Positions 40,498 to 49,614 of a stretch of 64,000 nucleotides of DNA are shown in pieces. Made by a program: the position numbers and the translations under genes. Origin of the DNA: Bradyrhizobium diazoefficiens (GTDB taxonomy: Bacteria; Pseudomonadota; Alphaproteobacteria; Rhizobiales; Xanthobacteraceae); the NCBI RefSeq assembly GCF_018129965.1, contig NZ_JAFCKW010000012.1, positions 1 to 64,000 of the forward strand, given 5' to 3'. How positions within the stretch are numbered: the stretch's first letter is position 1; each line of letters opens with the position of its first letter. Under the pieces are notes generated by a model. It saw nothing but the letters and a program-made list of their open reading frames with translations, did no database searches and was not told the DNA's origin.

Positions 40498-41223
40498 TCA
40501 GTCGCGTCCCGCCTCCATGATCGCCCGGGCGAGGCGGGCCGGATCGGAGAAGCACAGCTCATGGCTTCCGGGCACCTGCACCAGCCGGAACAGGCCAAGC
40601 TTCTCCGACAGCCGCGGATGCCAGCCGTAGCTTTGCGGCAACGCCGTGTCTTCGGTGCAGTTGATGTAGGATTTTGCCAGTGGCATCTCCGCGGGATTGG
40701 CGGTCAGGGCGATCTTGTCGGTGAAGGTCGCCAGCGGATGCGGATTGAGCACGTCGTAGGCGCGCTGCGCCGTGTCCAGATCGGCGTCGTTGATGAAGGC
40801 TTCACGCCAGATCGGGAATGGCAGCACCACCGAGCCGTCGCCGCGCTCGGCCGCGATCGCGTCGAACAGCCCGACATAGTGCGGCGGCACCATGTCGTTG
40901 AGGCACTCGCCGTCGTTGGGGACGAAGGCGTTCCAGTACACCAGCCGGCGGATGCGCCCGGGCACGAGGTCGGCAACGCCGGTGATGACCATGCCGCCAT
41001 AGGAATGCCCGAGCAGGATGACGTCCTTGAGATCGTGCTCGGCGAGATAGTCGGCGATCGACTGGATCGCGTCCTTCAGCCCCGTCGTCTTGGGATCGCC
41101 CGGTCGGTTGCCCTTGATCGTCGGCAGGTGGACATGGTGGCCGGCGGCGCGGATCGGTGCCGCAACAGGCTGGAACTCGGCACCGGTGTGCCATGCGCCG
41201 TGGACGAGAACGTAGGTCGACAT
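40498..41223 (-). CDS. Alpha/beta hydrolase (salicylate esterase/EstC-like)
   Basis: 241-residue hydrolase. Start MSTYVLVHGAWHTGAEFQPV, nucleophile elbow ILLGHSYGGMVITGVAD (Ser of GHSYG), and catalytic His in VQVPGSHELCFSDPARLA. It resembles the plant methyl-ester esterase/EstC type. ATG 41223 is preceded by GGAGGAG. Divergent from an AraC-type regulator which probably controls it. Substrate not known. Confidence 0.85.
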   Translation of the reverse strand: MSTYVLVHGAWHTGAEFQPVAAPIRAAGHHVHLPTIKGNRPGDPKTTGLKDAIQSIADYLAEHDLKDVILLGHSYGGMVITGVADLVPGRIRRLVYWNAFVPNDGECLNDMVPPHYVGLFDAIAAERGDGSVVLPFPIWREAFINDADLDTAQRAYDVLNPHPLATFTDKIALTANPAEMPLAKSYINCTEDTALPQSYGWHPRLSEKLGLFRLVQVPGSHELCFSDPARLARAIMEAGRD

Positions 41224-41318
41224 GTTGTGGCTCCTCCGCAGGATGTGGTTAGATTGGCACGAATTTGGTCTGTTGCCGCGCTCGCGAGGCCCACGGGACA
41301 ATTCCTGTTGTCTGAAGT

Positions 41319-41382
41319 GTGAACCGGCGGGCCAGTTTCCGCTTGGCTGGGAGTGAACCGGATTGGTCTCGGAGTGAACCGA
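41319..41382 (+). promoter_or_regulatory. Three GTGAACCG direct repeats before AraC-type gene
   Basis: GTGAACCGG at 41319-41327 and 41353-41361, and GTGAACCGA at 41374-41382. The last two are parts of an exact 11-bp repeat GGAGTGAACCG (41350-41360 and 41371-41381) spaced 21 bp, two helical turns. The last copy also contains the ribosome-binding GGAG and abuts the start codon. Such same-face direct repeats fit AraC-family half-sites and suggest autoregulation. Confidence 0.5.
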
Positions 41383-42362
41383 TGCAGCAGATCGAGCGCG
41401 CCAACCCGTCACGCCAATCGGCCTGGAATACGACGGGCCTCCGGCCGAACCAGCAATTCGCCTATTATCGCGAAGCGATCTGCCAGGCTTTCATGAACCT
41501 GACGCCGGAGCCGATGGCCGCCGCCGGCTTCCCGGCCAGTGTCGAGAACATTCGTCTGGGCGATGCCGCGATCAACCGCGTCAATTTTCCCGCACATGTG
41601 GTGCGTCGCTCCGCGGCCGACATCGCCGCGTCCGACCGCAGCTGCTTCTATCTCAACCTGAAGCTGGCCGGCCGCTGCCGCATCCAGCAGGACGGCCGCG
41701 AGATCAGCTTGTCGCCGGGGCAGGTCGGTATCTTCGACAGCGATCGGCAGTTCGCTCTTCTGCACGACCGCGGTCCGCAATTGCGTGTCGCCTCGTTCTG
41801 GGTGCCGGCGGAGGTCTTGCGCGAGCGCCTGCCGGCTTCGTTCGATGTCACCGCCGCGCGCGTGTCCGACGATCCCTTCGTCGGTCGTCTCATCGCGGAG
41901 ACGGCGCGTACGCTGAGTGACGGTGCGCTGCGCATGACCGAGGAGGAAGGTGCGAGGCTGTTCCAGGTGCTGATCGAACTGGTTGCCGTCAGCCTGTCGC
42001 GGTGTAGCCGGCCGGCTATGGCCGAGGCCGAGAGCCTTGCGGATGTCACGACGCTCGCATTGAAACGGGCCATTCATCGCAAGCTTCGCGAACCCGGCCT
42101 GGCCGTTGCCGAAATCGCCGATGCGATCGGCATCAGCGAGCGCTACGTCCACAAGCTGCTGGCGCGATCCGGCGTCAGCTTCACCGACTACGTGATCGCG
42201 CGTCGGCTCGATGGCGCGGCCGGAGATCTGAAAAATCCCGCCATGGCGGATCGTGCGATCGGCGCCATCGCGTTCGACTGGGGCTTCTCGGACCTCTCGC
42301 ACTTCACGCGGCGCTTCAAACAGCGTTTCGGCTGCCGGCCGCGCGACTGGCGCGCGCGGTAG
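41382..42362 (+). CDS. AraC family transcriptional regulator
   Basis: 326 residues. The C-terminal 100 residues form a double helix-turn-helix (LAVAEIADAIGISERYVHKL; IGAIAFDWGFSDLSHFTRRF) ending GCRPRDWRAR. The N-terminal half (RCRIQQDGREISLSPGQVGI) is the cupin-like domain of the AraC_binding_2 group. ATG 41382 has GGAG at optimal spacing. It likely controls the divergent hydrolase gene and itself through the repeats at 41319-41382. Confidence 0.92.
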   Translation: MQQIERANPSRQSAWNTTGLRPNQQFAYYREAICQAFMNLTPEPMAAAGFPASVENIRLGDAAINRVNFPAHVVRRSAADIAASDRSCFYLNLKLAGRCRIQQDGREISLSPGQVGIFDSDRQFALLHDRGPQLRVASFWVPAEVLRERLPASFDVTAARVSDDPFVGRLIAETARTLSDGALRMTEEEGARLFQVLIELVAVSLSRCSRPAMAEAESLADVTTLALKRAIHRKLREPGLAVAEIADAIGISERYVHKLLARSGVSFTDYVIARRLDGAAGDLKNPAMADRAIGAIAFDWGFSDLSHFTRRFKQRFGCRPRDWRAR

Positions 42363-42383
42363 CGCCGCCCTACAGCGCCTGAT

Positions 42384-43529
42384 TCACAACGATCTGGCGA
42401 TCAGCAGCTTCATGATCTCGTTGGTGCCGCCATAGATCTTCTGGATGCGGGAATCGATGAAGATGCGCGAGATCGGGTATTCCTGCATGTAGCCGTAGCC
42501 GCCGAACAGCTGGAGGCATTCGTCGGCAGTCTGGACCTGCTTGTCGGAGCACCAGTATTTCGCCATCGACGCCGTGACGGTGTCGAGATCCCCCGCGATC
42601 AGCTGCTCGATGCACCAGTCGACGAAGACGCGCGCGATCGTCGCCTCGGTCTTGCGCTCGGCGAGCGTGAAGGCGGTGTTCTGGAAATCCATCAGCGATT
42701 TGCCGAACGCTTTCCGCTCCTTGGTGTATTCGGTGGTGAGCTTGACCGCGCGCTCCATCGCGGCAACGGCGCCGACCGCCAGCGCGAGACGCTCCTGCGG
42801 CAATTGCTGCATGAGCTGCACGAAACCCTGACCCTCTTCCTTGCCGAGCAGGTTTTCCGGCGGCACCGTGACGTTATCAAAGAACAGTTCCGATGTGTCG
42901 GAGGCGTGCAGGCCAATCTTGTCGAGGTTTCGCCCGCGCTTGTAACCGTCCGCGCCTGCGGTCTCCACCACGATCAGCGAGATGCCCTTGGCGCCGGCTT
43001 CGCCGGTGCGGGCGACGACGACGATCAGGTCCGCGGCCTGGCCGTTGGTGATGAAAGTCTTCTGGCCGTTGATGACGTAGGAATTGCCCTGCTTCTTCGC
43101 GGTGGTCTTGACGGCCTGCAGGTCCGAGCCGGTGCCGGGCTCGGTCATGGCGATGGCGCCGACCATCTCGCCGGAGGCCATTTTCGGCAGCCAGCGCTTC
43201 TTCTGCTCCTCCGAGCCGTAGTTGAGGATGTAGTGTGCCACGATGGCGCTATGCACGGAGACGCCGGTCGTCATCTCCGGCACGGTGCTCTCGAGGTCTT
43301 CCAGTACGGCGGCGTCATAGGCGAAGGTCGCGCCCAGGCCGCCATATTCTTCCGGCACGCTCGGCAGCAGCGCGCCCATCTCGCCGAGCCCGCGCCAGGC
43401 GAAGCGGTCGACCATCTTCTGCTCGCGCCATTTTTCGGCATGCGGCGCCAGGTCCTTGGCGAGATATTTCCGGAACTGGTCGCGGAAAACATCGAGCTCT
43501 TCGGTCATCCAGGAGGAGCGGTAGGACAT
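42384..43529 (-). CDS. Acyl-CoA dehydrogenase
   Basis: 381-residue FAD-dependent acyl-CoA dehydrogenase of long-chain/FadE type. FAD motifs: AIAMTEPGTGSDLQAVKT and INGQKTFITNGQAADLIVVV. The catalytic base is probably Glu in LPQERLALAVGA. The C-terminus has LFGGYGYMQEYPISRIFIDS and IYGGTNEIMKLLIARSL. ATG 43529 is used. It is divergent from the hydrolase gene at 43656 and not linked to other beta-oxidation genes directly. Confidence 0.93.
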   Translation of the reverse strand: MSYRSSWMTEELDVFRDQFRKYLAKDLAPHAEKWREQKMVDRFAWRGLGEMGALLPSVPEEYGGLGATFAYDAAVLEDLESTVPEMTTGVSVHSAIVAHYILNYGSEEQKKRWLPKMASGEMVGAIAMTEPGTGSDLQAVKTTAKKQGNSYVINGQKTFITNGQAADLIVVVARTGEAGAKGISLIVVETAGADGYKRGRNLDKIGLHASDTSELFFDNVTVPPENLLGKEEGQGFVQLMQQLPQERLALAVGAVAAMERAVKLTTEYTKERKAFGKSLMDFQNTAFTLAERKTEATIARVFVDWCIEQLIAGDLDTVTASMAKYWCSDKQVQTADECLQLFGGYGYMQEYPISRIFIDSRIQKIYGGTNEIMKLLIARSL

Positions 43530-43553
43530 GGTCACCTCGGTTGGTTCGGCGTG

Positions 43554-43570
43554 CCGGCTTGGTAAGCCGG
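43554..43570. promoter_or_regulatory. Inverted repeat CCGGCTT-GGT-AAGCCGG
   Basis: A perfect 7-bp inverted repeat with 3-bp spacer, 25 bp upstream of the acyl-CoA dehydrogenase start and 86 bp upstream of the divergent hydrolase start. No T-run follows, so an operator is likelier than a terminator. Confidence 0.4.
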
Positions 43571-43655
43571 TTGGTCGCGGCAATTATTGTGTTTTCAGGC
43601 TGCGGCCGTGACGCTACCAAGGCGGCCGGAAACGCATCTGTCGGGATGTCTGATT

Positions 43656-44333
43656 GTGGCCGTCAAAACGCAAGAGCTCAAGCTCGACATCGCGCAGATC
43701 GGCGCGGTCTCGGCGATCCTGATGCAGCCGGACAAGGCGCGCGCCTGCTACGTCCTGGCACATGGCGCGGGCGTGGGGATGCGGCATGTGTCCATGGACA
43801 GGATTGCGGCGGGTCTTGCCGAGCGCGGCATCGCCACGTTCCGCTTCAATTTTCCCTATATGGAGAACAAGCAGGGGCGGCCCGACCAGCCGGCCGTTGC
43901 GCATGCCGCCGTTCGTGCGGCGGTCGCGGAGGCGGCGCGGCTGTGCCCCGGATTGAAGCTCATCGCGGGCGGAAAATCGTTCGGTGGGCGCATGACCTCG
44001 CAGGCGCAGGCCAAGGCGCCGCTGCCTGGTGTCAAGGGGCTCGCCTTTCTCGGCTTTCCCCTCCATGCCGCCAAAAAGCCGTCCACGGAGCGCGCGGGGC
44101 ATCTCGCCGATGTCGAGATCCCCATGTTGTTCCTGCAAGGCACGCGCGACGCACTTGCCGATCTCGGCCTGCTCAAGCCCGTGATCGCGGCGTTTGGTCC
44201 GAAGGCGACGTTGCATGAGGTCGAAGGCGGCGATCATTCCTTTGCGGTGCTGAAGAAGTCGGGCCGCAGCAATGACGAGGCGCTCGCCGAGGTGCTGGAC
44301 ACGCTCACCACCTGGATCGACCAGCTCGGCTGA
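43656..44333 (+). CDS. Alpha/beta hydrolase, Tex30/dienelactone hydrolase-like
   Basis: About 225 residues. Oxyanion strand ACYVLAHGAGVGMRHVSMDR, nucleophile elbow IAGGKSFGGRMTSQ (Ser of GKSFG), acid in LFLQGTRDALADL and His in EVEGGDHSFAVL. This is the KANL3/Tex30-like dienelactone hydrolase fold. The start is uncertain: GTG 43656 gives MAVKTQELKLD; an upstream in-frame start at 43587 exists. Function unknown. The next gene on the opposite strand ends 3 bp away. Confidence 0.82.
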   Translation: MAVKTQELKLDIAQIGAVSAILMQPDKARACYVLAHGAGVGMRHVSMDRIAAGLAERGIATFRFNFPYMENKQGRPDQPAVAHAAVRAAVAEAARLCPGLKLIAGGKSFGGRMTSQAQAKAPLPGVKGLAFLGFPLHAAKKPSTERAGHLADVEIPMLFLQGTRDALADLGLLKPVIAAFGPKATLHEVEGGDHSFAVLKKSGRSNDEALAEVLDTLTTWIDQLG

Positions 44334-44336
44334 AGC

Positions 44337-45311
44337 TCAGGCGGAATAGAGCCCCTTGTCCCGCGCCTTCTGGATCGCCAGCGCGGCGATCAGATCGAGC
44401 GTCGGCGTCGACAGGCCTGCGGCGCGCGCGAAGGCGGCGGGCGCCTTCACCAGCACGTCGATTTCCATGGCGCGGCCGAGCTCGTAATCCTGCAGCAGCG
44501 ACGGCTTGTGGTTGGGGGCGGGGCCGCTGCGGGTGACACGCTTGACCTCGGGGATGAAGTGCTGCGCGATGTCGTTGGCCTCGGTCAGCATCCGCGGAAT
44601 GATCTCGGTGAAGGCGGGGTCGTCGCGGACGCCGCGCGCGGTCTGGCCGGTGAGCAGGCACAGTACCGACAGCGACATGTTGGTCAGCAGCTTCGACCAG
44701 ATCGCCTCGCGGATCTCGGCCACCGGGGGCGAGTCCAGCCGTGCATCGTTCAGCACGCCGCGCAGCTTCGTGATGCGCTCGCAATTGCGGTCGTCGCATT
44801 CGCCGATCAGGAGCCGGTTGCGGTCCGGCGTGAGGTTTTGCACCACGCCCGGCGCGACCACCTCGTTGGACGAGAAGACGACGCCGCCGATGATCCGCTC
44901 TTTCGGGATGCAGGCGCGCAGGCGGCCGCCCGGGTCGAGGAAGGAGATGTCCGGTGGTGTCGGGTGCCGCGGCGGCAGGCCGATCCCGTACCACCAGGGA
45001 ATGCCGTTCTGCGCGAACACGATCGCGGTGTCGTCCTGGAGCAGCGGCTTGATGCTCGATACCAGCCCCGGGAGCGCTGTGGCCTTGACCGTGCTGATCA
45101 CAACGTCCTGCGGACCAAGCTGGGCCGGATCGCCGGTGGCGTTGACCTTGGCGGTGACCTCGGACTCGCCGACGCGCAGCTTGACGCCGCCTGCGCGGAC
45201 CGCCTCCAGATGCGCACCGCGCATCACGCAAGAGACTTCATGGCCCGCGCGCGCCAGCCGAACCGCAATATGGCTGCCGACGGCGCCCGCGCCGAAAATG
45301 CAGATGCGCAT
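44337..45311 (-). CDS. 2-dehydropantoate 2-reductase family protein (PanE)
   Basis: 324-residue NADP-dependent ketopantoate reductase-like enzyme. Rossmann motif ICIFGAGAVGSHIAVRLARA, catalytic-domain motifs FAQNGIPWWYGIGLPPRH, EIREAIWSKLLTNMSLSVLC (catalytic Lys) and SLLQDYELGRAMEIDVLVKA. This group is close to the 2-ketoacid reductases often found near catabolic genes. It diverges from the frameshifted enoyl-CoA hydratase gene. Confidence 0.88.
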   Translation of the reverse strand: MRICIFGAGAVGSHIAVRLARAGHEVSCVMRGAHLEAVRAGGVKLRVGESEVTAKVNATGDPAQLGPQDVVISTVKATALPGLVSSIKPLLQDDTAIVFAQNGIPWWYGIGLPPRHPTPPDISFLDPGGRLRACIPKERIIGGVVFSSNEVVAPGVVQNLTPDRNRLLIGECDDRNCERITKLRGVLNDARLDSPPVAEIREAIWSKLLTNMSLSVLCLLTGQTARGVRDDPAFTEIIPRMLTEANDIAQHFIPEVKRVTRSGPAPNHKPSLLQDYELGRAMEIDVLVKAPAAFARAAGLSTPTLDLIAALAIQKARDKGLYSA

Positions 45312-45465
45312 GAATATGTCCCGTTCCTGATCGTCGTACCGCCCGACTCCAGCATGACACAAGCTGCCATGCGATGGGCGCGGCCGCGCTACGCCGCAAA
45401 GATATGGATCACGGCGCGCGGCCTCGGCCATAGTGCGGGCCAAACAAACGACCGGAGGATCGCCG

Positions 45466-46271
45466 ATGACTGCCAGCCCTGTCCTGTGGAGCCTCGATGC
45501 GCGCGGCGTCGCGACCGTCACGTTGAACCGGCCGGAGGTCAACAATGCCTATGACGGCGCGCTGATATCAGGCGTGCTCGCGGCCATGGACGATCTCGGC
45601 CAGAAGCCGGGCCTTCGGGTCGTCGTGCTCAGGGGCAATGGCAAGCATTTCCAGGCCGGCGCCGACCTCAAATGGATCAACGGCGTGCGTCCGCAATCGA
45701 TCGAGGCCAACGAGGCGGCCTCGCAGGCGACGTTCGAGGCGGTGCAGCGGCTCAACACGCTGCCGGTCCCGACGGTGGCGCTGGTGCAGGGCGGCGGTTT
45801 TTCGGCGGCGGCACCGGCGTGATCGCGGCCTGCGACGTCGTGATCGCCGCCGACAACGCGCTGTTCTCCATCACCGAGGTGCGCTGGGGCCTGACGGCCG
45901 CGATCATCATCCCGCAGCTCTGCGATGCCATTGGTGTCCGGCAAGTCCGCCGCTATGCGCTCACCGGAGATCGCTTCGGTGCTGAAGACGCGCGTCGCAT
46001 CGGCCTCGTCCATGACGTCGTGCCGCTCGCCGACCTCGAAGCCGCAGGCAACAAGGTGGTCGAACAATTGCTCGCCAACGGGCCGGAGGCGATGGCCGAA
46101 ACCAAGCGGCTCGCGCTGGAGAGTTCGTTCGGCGGAATGGCGGTGGACGATGCCGCCTACAAGCGGCTCGTACAGCTGCATTCGGCCAAGCGCCAGAGCG
46201 CGGAGGCGGCGGAGGGGCTCGCGTCGTTTGCGGAGAAGCGGGCGGCGAACTGGGGCGTTGGCGAAGGCTGA
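45466..46271 (+). pseudogene. Enoyl-CoA hydratase gene interrupted by a frameshift
   Basis: A crotonase-family gene that would give about 268 residues if intact. The first part (45466-45822) starts MTASPVLWSLDARG with SD CCGGAGG, includes the oxyanion motif HFQAGADLKWIN, and then runs into the frame end GGGFSAAAPA. The second part continues in the -1 frame from FGGGTGVIAACDVVIA to the normal C-terminus. The junction is a run of five T at 45798-45802. Three T would restore the usual GFGGGTG; six T would also restore frame. It may be a true frameshift mutation or a sequencing error. Confidence 0.85.
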
Positions 46272-46422
46272 GCGCCATCCTTCCATCGCTCGATACCAGC
46301 TTCAGGCGGCCTCAGCTCCAGCCTCCTTGGCGGCGTCATCCCGGGTTTTCACGGGGTTTTCCTTAAGACTTCGATCATTCGCGGCCATTAAGGTTGATGC
46401 AATTGTAACGCCATGGTGTCGA

Positions 46423-47409
46423 ATGCACAGACAGGTTTCGGGATTTTGGAAGGCGGGATCGATCGTCGCGGCGGCGGCGCTGCTGGTCCTGCAGCCTGTT
46501 GCCGCTTCACCCCGGCTGGTCTCTCTGGCCTTCAATTCGCAGCTCGCAAGTCCGCAGCAAATCGGGGCCGATGAGTTTCGCCGGAAGCTGGTGGCAATGG
46601 CCGGCAAGCGCATCGTGATCGACGAGCGCGCCACCAACGCGCTCGGAAGCGAAAACACCATCCTGGCGGCGACCCGGGCCGGCTCAGTGGATATTGCGGT
46701 GCTGTCGGGTTCGGTGGTCAGTTCCGTTGTGCCCGAGCTTGGCGTGTTCGATATTCCTTTCCTGTTCCGCGACGCAGCTCACGCCAGGGCCGTGGCGCAA
46801 GGTCCGGTCGGCGAGGCGATCGCCGCCAAATTTGCCGACAAAGGGCTTACGCTGCTGGCAATCGGCCGGCAGGGCTTCCGCAACATCACCAATTCCAAGC
46901 GGCCGGTTCGTACGCCGGAGGATGTCAAAGGTCTCAAGATCAGGGTCATTCCCAACGAGATCTACCAGATGACGTTCAAGGCGCTCGGCGCCGAAGTGAT
47001 CCCGATGGAGTTTCCGCTCGTCTATACGGCGCTGAAGGACGGCCGGCTCGACGGGCAGGAAAATCCGGTCCCGACCATCGCCGGCTCCCGGCTCTATGAA
47101 GTCCAGAAATACCTGACGCTGACCGGTCACTTCTTCGCGCCGATCGCCTTCATCGCCAACCGCGCCATGTTCGATCAGCTGCCGCCGGACGACCAGGCCA
47201 TGCTGATCGCGCTGGCGAAGGAGGGAGCCGAGGCGACCTGGCAGGCGAAGCTCGATGCCGCATCGCTCGAGCAGGTGCGTAGCGGCGGCATGGACGTGAT
47301 CGAGACATTCGATCGACAGCCCTTCGTCGACGCCGTCAAGCCGCTCGATCAGGAATTCGAAAAGCGGTTCGGCAAGGATCTGCTCGCCGCCATCCGCTCC
47401 ACCCGCTAG
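46423..47409 (+). CDS. TRAP transporter substrate-binding protein (DctP family)
   Basis: 328-residue periplasmic receptor. Signal peptide WKAGSIVAAAALLVLQPVAA; DctP fold with GSENTILAATRAGSVDIAVL, ELGVFDIPFLFRDAAHARAV, and the ligand-binding Arg segment GLKIRVIPNEIYQMTFKALG plus LVYTALKDGRLDGQENPVPT. No dctQ or dctM membrane genes are present in the window. The next gene, 15 bp downstream, encodes a chemoreceptor, which suggests this receptor also serves sensing. Ligands are probably small carboxylates. Confidence 0.9.
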   Translation: MHRQVSGFWKAGSIVAAAALLVLQPVAASPRLVSLAFNSQLASPQQIGADEFRRKLVAMAGKRIVIDERATNALGSENTILAATRAGSVDIAVLSGSVVSSVVPELGVFDIPFLFRDAAHARAVAQGPVGEAIAAKFADKGLTLLAIGRQGFRNITNSKRPVRTPEDVKGLKIRVIPNEIYQMTFKALGAEVIPMEFPLVYTALKDGRLDGQENPVPTIAGSRLYEVQKYLTLTGHFFAPIAFIANRAMFDQLPPDDQAMLIALAKEGAEATWQAKLDAASLEQVRSGGMDVIETFDRQPFVDAVKPLDQEFEKRFGKDLLAAIRSTR

Positions 47410-47424
47410 CGATTCGGATTTGCC

Positions 47425-49461
47425 ATGAAATTATCGCATATGATGTCCCGGATCGGTGTTCGTCCGCGCGTATTCGGCGGCTTCGCGCTGGTTCTCAGTT
47501 TTCTGGTCCTGCTCGCAGGGTTCGCGATGGTCCAGGTCGAGCGGATCGGAGGAACGGTCAATGAACTCGTGACCAGCGCCGCTGGCGATGCCGGCATGTC
47601 GCAGGCGCGCGCCGCCCTCCTGGAGGCAAACTCCGCGGTAGAGAAATTCATCCGCACCTGGAACGTCGGCGACAAGGATGCCGCGGCCAAGGCGATCGAC
47701 GGCGTCGGCAAGCTGGCCGATCAGGTCGACCGGCAGTTCGGCAAGCTGCAAGCGATCGCGGACGGCATTGGCCCGGTCAAGACTGCGCTGGAAGCCTATC
47801 GTTCGTCGTTTACCGCGGCGGCGGATGCTGCAGACCGGCTGCGCGCCGCCTCCACGAAGACCGACGCCCAGGGCGCGGTCGCCGGCCTCAATGTCGGCGG
47901 CATTCAAATCGCACTCGCCAATCGCGCCAACGATGCGGAACGGCTCGTCAACCCGATGCGCCTCGCCGGTGTCGTCGACGCGCTACGCATCACGGTGATG
48001 CGCTACGGGTCCACGCTGTCGACGAGCGATGCCGACGACGCCAAACAGGCGTTGTCCTATGCTCAATTGGCGATCACCGACACCGAGGCCGAGCTGGCGG
48101 AGGCGGGCGACGCCAAACTCAAGACGCTGATCACAGCGCTCAAGGCCGCGATCGCCGCAGACGCAGCGGCGCTGGATGAGGTCATCAAGGTCGCTGCCGA
48201 TCTGCGGACCCGGCAGGCTGAACTGAAGAAGGCCAGTGCCGTTATCGACGAGCAGGTCAACAAGATCAATGCGAAGCTCGGCACCGTTCGCGCCGAGCAG
48301 GCCGACAAGACCGCGGCAGCGGTCGATCAAACCCGGCAGACCGTCATTGCAACCGCGACCGGCGCATTGTTGCTGGGAGCGTTGCTGGCGTGGCTGATCG
48401 GCGCCAGCGTCTCGGGCCCGATACGCAGCATGACCGACCGGATGCAGTCGCTGGCGGCGGGCGAGCTCGACGAGCCGATCCCGGGCGGCGAATCCCGCGA
48501 CGAGATCGGCCGCATGGCGCGTGCCGTCGAGGTGTTCCGTGAAAATGCACTGGCGGTTCGTCGCATGGAAGGTGAGGCCGCGGCGCAGCGCGAAGCCGCC
48601 GAGGCCGACCGCGCCCGCATGATGTCGGAGCTCGCCGGCCGCTTCGAGCAGGGCATGCAGGGGGTCATCGCCGGTGTCGGCGGCCGCGCCGACGACATGG
48701 GGCGCAGCGCCGGGGAACTGGCAAAGGTCGCCGAGCGCGGTCGCGGTCTCGCCGAAGCGGTCGCGACCCGCGCCGAGCAGGCATCGATGAACGTGCAGAC
48801 GGTCGCCTCCGCCACCCAGCAGCTCGCGGCCTCGATCCGTGAAATCTCGAGCCAGGTGCAGCGCTCCGTCGCGATCTCCAACAGGGCGACCGACGAGACG
48901 AACAGAACGTCCAACCTCATCAATGAACTGTCCGATGCGGCGGAGAAGATCGGCACCATCATTCAGTTGATTCAGGCCATTGCCAGCCAGACCAACCTGC
49001 TGGCGCTGAACGCGACCATCGAAGCGGCGCGCGCCGGTGACGCCGGGCGCGGCTTTGCGATCGTCGCCAGCGAGGTCAAGAATCTCGCCACCCAGACGGC
49101 GCAGGCAACCGAGCAGATTGCCGGTCAGATCGCGACGATCCAGACTGCGACCGGCCAATCGGTTCAGGCGATCAAGCAGTTCGGCTCTACCGTCAGGGAA
49201 ATGGCCGACATCGCCACCGCGATCGCCGCGGCGGTCGAACAGCAGGGCGCTGCAACGGGCGAAATCGCGCGCAACGTCGAAGAGGCGGCCAGCGGCACCT
49301 CGGCGGTAACGCAGGAAATCGGTCAGGTGCGCGCGGTGGCGGGCGAGACTGACGCCGGCGCCGAAGCCGCGCTTTCGGTCGCGGCGGCCCTGAAGCAGCA
49401 GGCGGATTCAATGAAGTCGAACGTTGACGATTTCCTCCACACCATTCGCTCCGCGGCCTGA
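47425..49461 (+). CDS. Methyl-accepting chemotaxis protein
   Basis: 678-residue membrane chemoreceptor. TM1 is at about residues 17-37 (FGGFALVLSFLVLLAGFAMV), a periplasmic helical domain spans about 40-295, TM2 is at about 302-322 (ATATGALLLGALLAWLIGAS), then HAMP (ASVSGPIRSMTDRMQSLAAG) and the cytoplasmic coiled-coil signalling tip (IIQLIQAIASQTNLLALNAT) with IEAARAGDAGRGFAIVASEV. It transmits ligand occupancy to CheA. The gene is 15 bp after the TRAP binding protein, so the receptor may respond to the loaded binding protein. Confidence 0.95.
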   Translation: MKLSHMMSRIGVRPRVFGGFALVLSFLVLLAGFAMVQVERIGGTVNELVTSAAGDAGMSQARAALLEANSAVEKFIRTWNVGDKDAAAKAIDGVGKLADQVDRQFGKLQAIADGIGPVKTALEAYRSSFTAAADAADRLRAASTKTDAQGAVAGLNVGGIQIALANRANDAERLVNPMRLAGVVDALRITVMRYGSTLSTSDADDAKQALSYAQLAITDTEAELAEAGDAKLKTLITALKAAIAADAAALDEVIKVAADLRTRQAELKKASAVIDEQVNKINAKLGTVRAEQADKTAAAVDQTRQTVIATATGALLLGALLAWLIGASVSGPIRSMTDRMQSLAAGELDEPIPGGESRDEIGRMARAVEVFRENALAVRRMEGEAAAQREAAEADRARMMSELAGRFEQGMQGVIAGVGGRADDMGRSAGELAKVAERGRGLAEAVATRAEQASMNVQTVASATQQLAASIREISSQVQRSVAISNRATDETNRTSNLINELSDAAEKIGTIIQLIQAIASQTNLLALNATIEAARAGDAGRGFAIVASEVKNLATQTAQATEQIAGQIATIQTATGQSVQAIKQFGSTVREMADIATAIAAAVEQQGAATGEIARNVEEAASGTSAVTQEIGQVRAVAGETDAGAEAALSVAAALKQQADSMKSNVDDFLHTIRSAA

Positions 49462-49614
49462 ACCCCCAAAGGAACGACGATCAGGCCAACTGCAGGACAA
49501 TACATCCCGACCGTTCGCGATTCGAGCAGGCGGATCGCGCGACGTGATGGATTGTGGCGTGGCCCGCGTTGATTCATAGTCTTGGCCCAACACGGGATGG
49601 GAGCAGGACGCGCC

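Noticed and set aside
45798..45802. Programmed ribosomal frameshifting in the enoyl-CoA hydratase gene
   Set aside because: A T5 run could permit slippage, but there is no clear stimulatory structure and the family does not use frameshifting; mutation or sequencing error is simpler.
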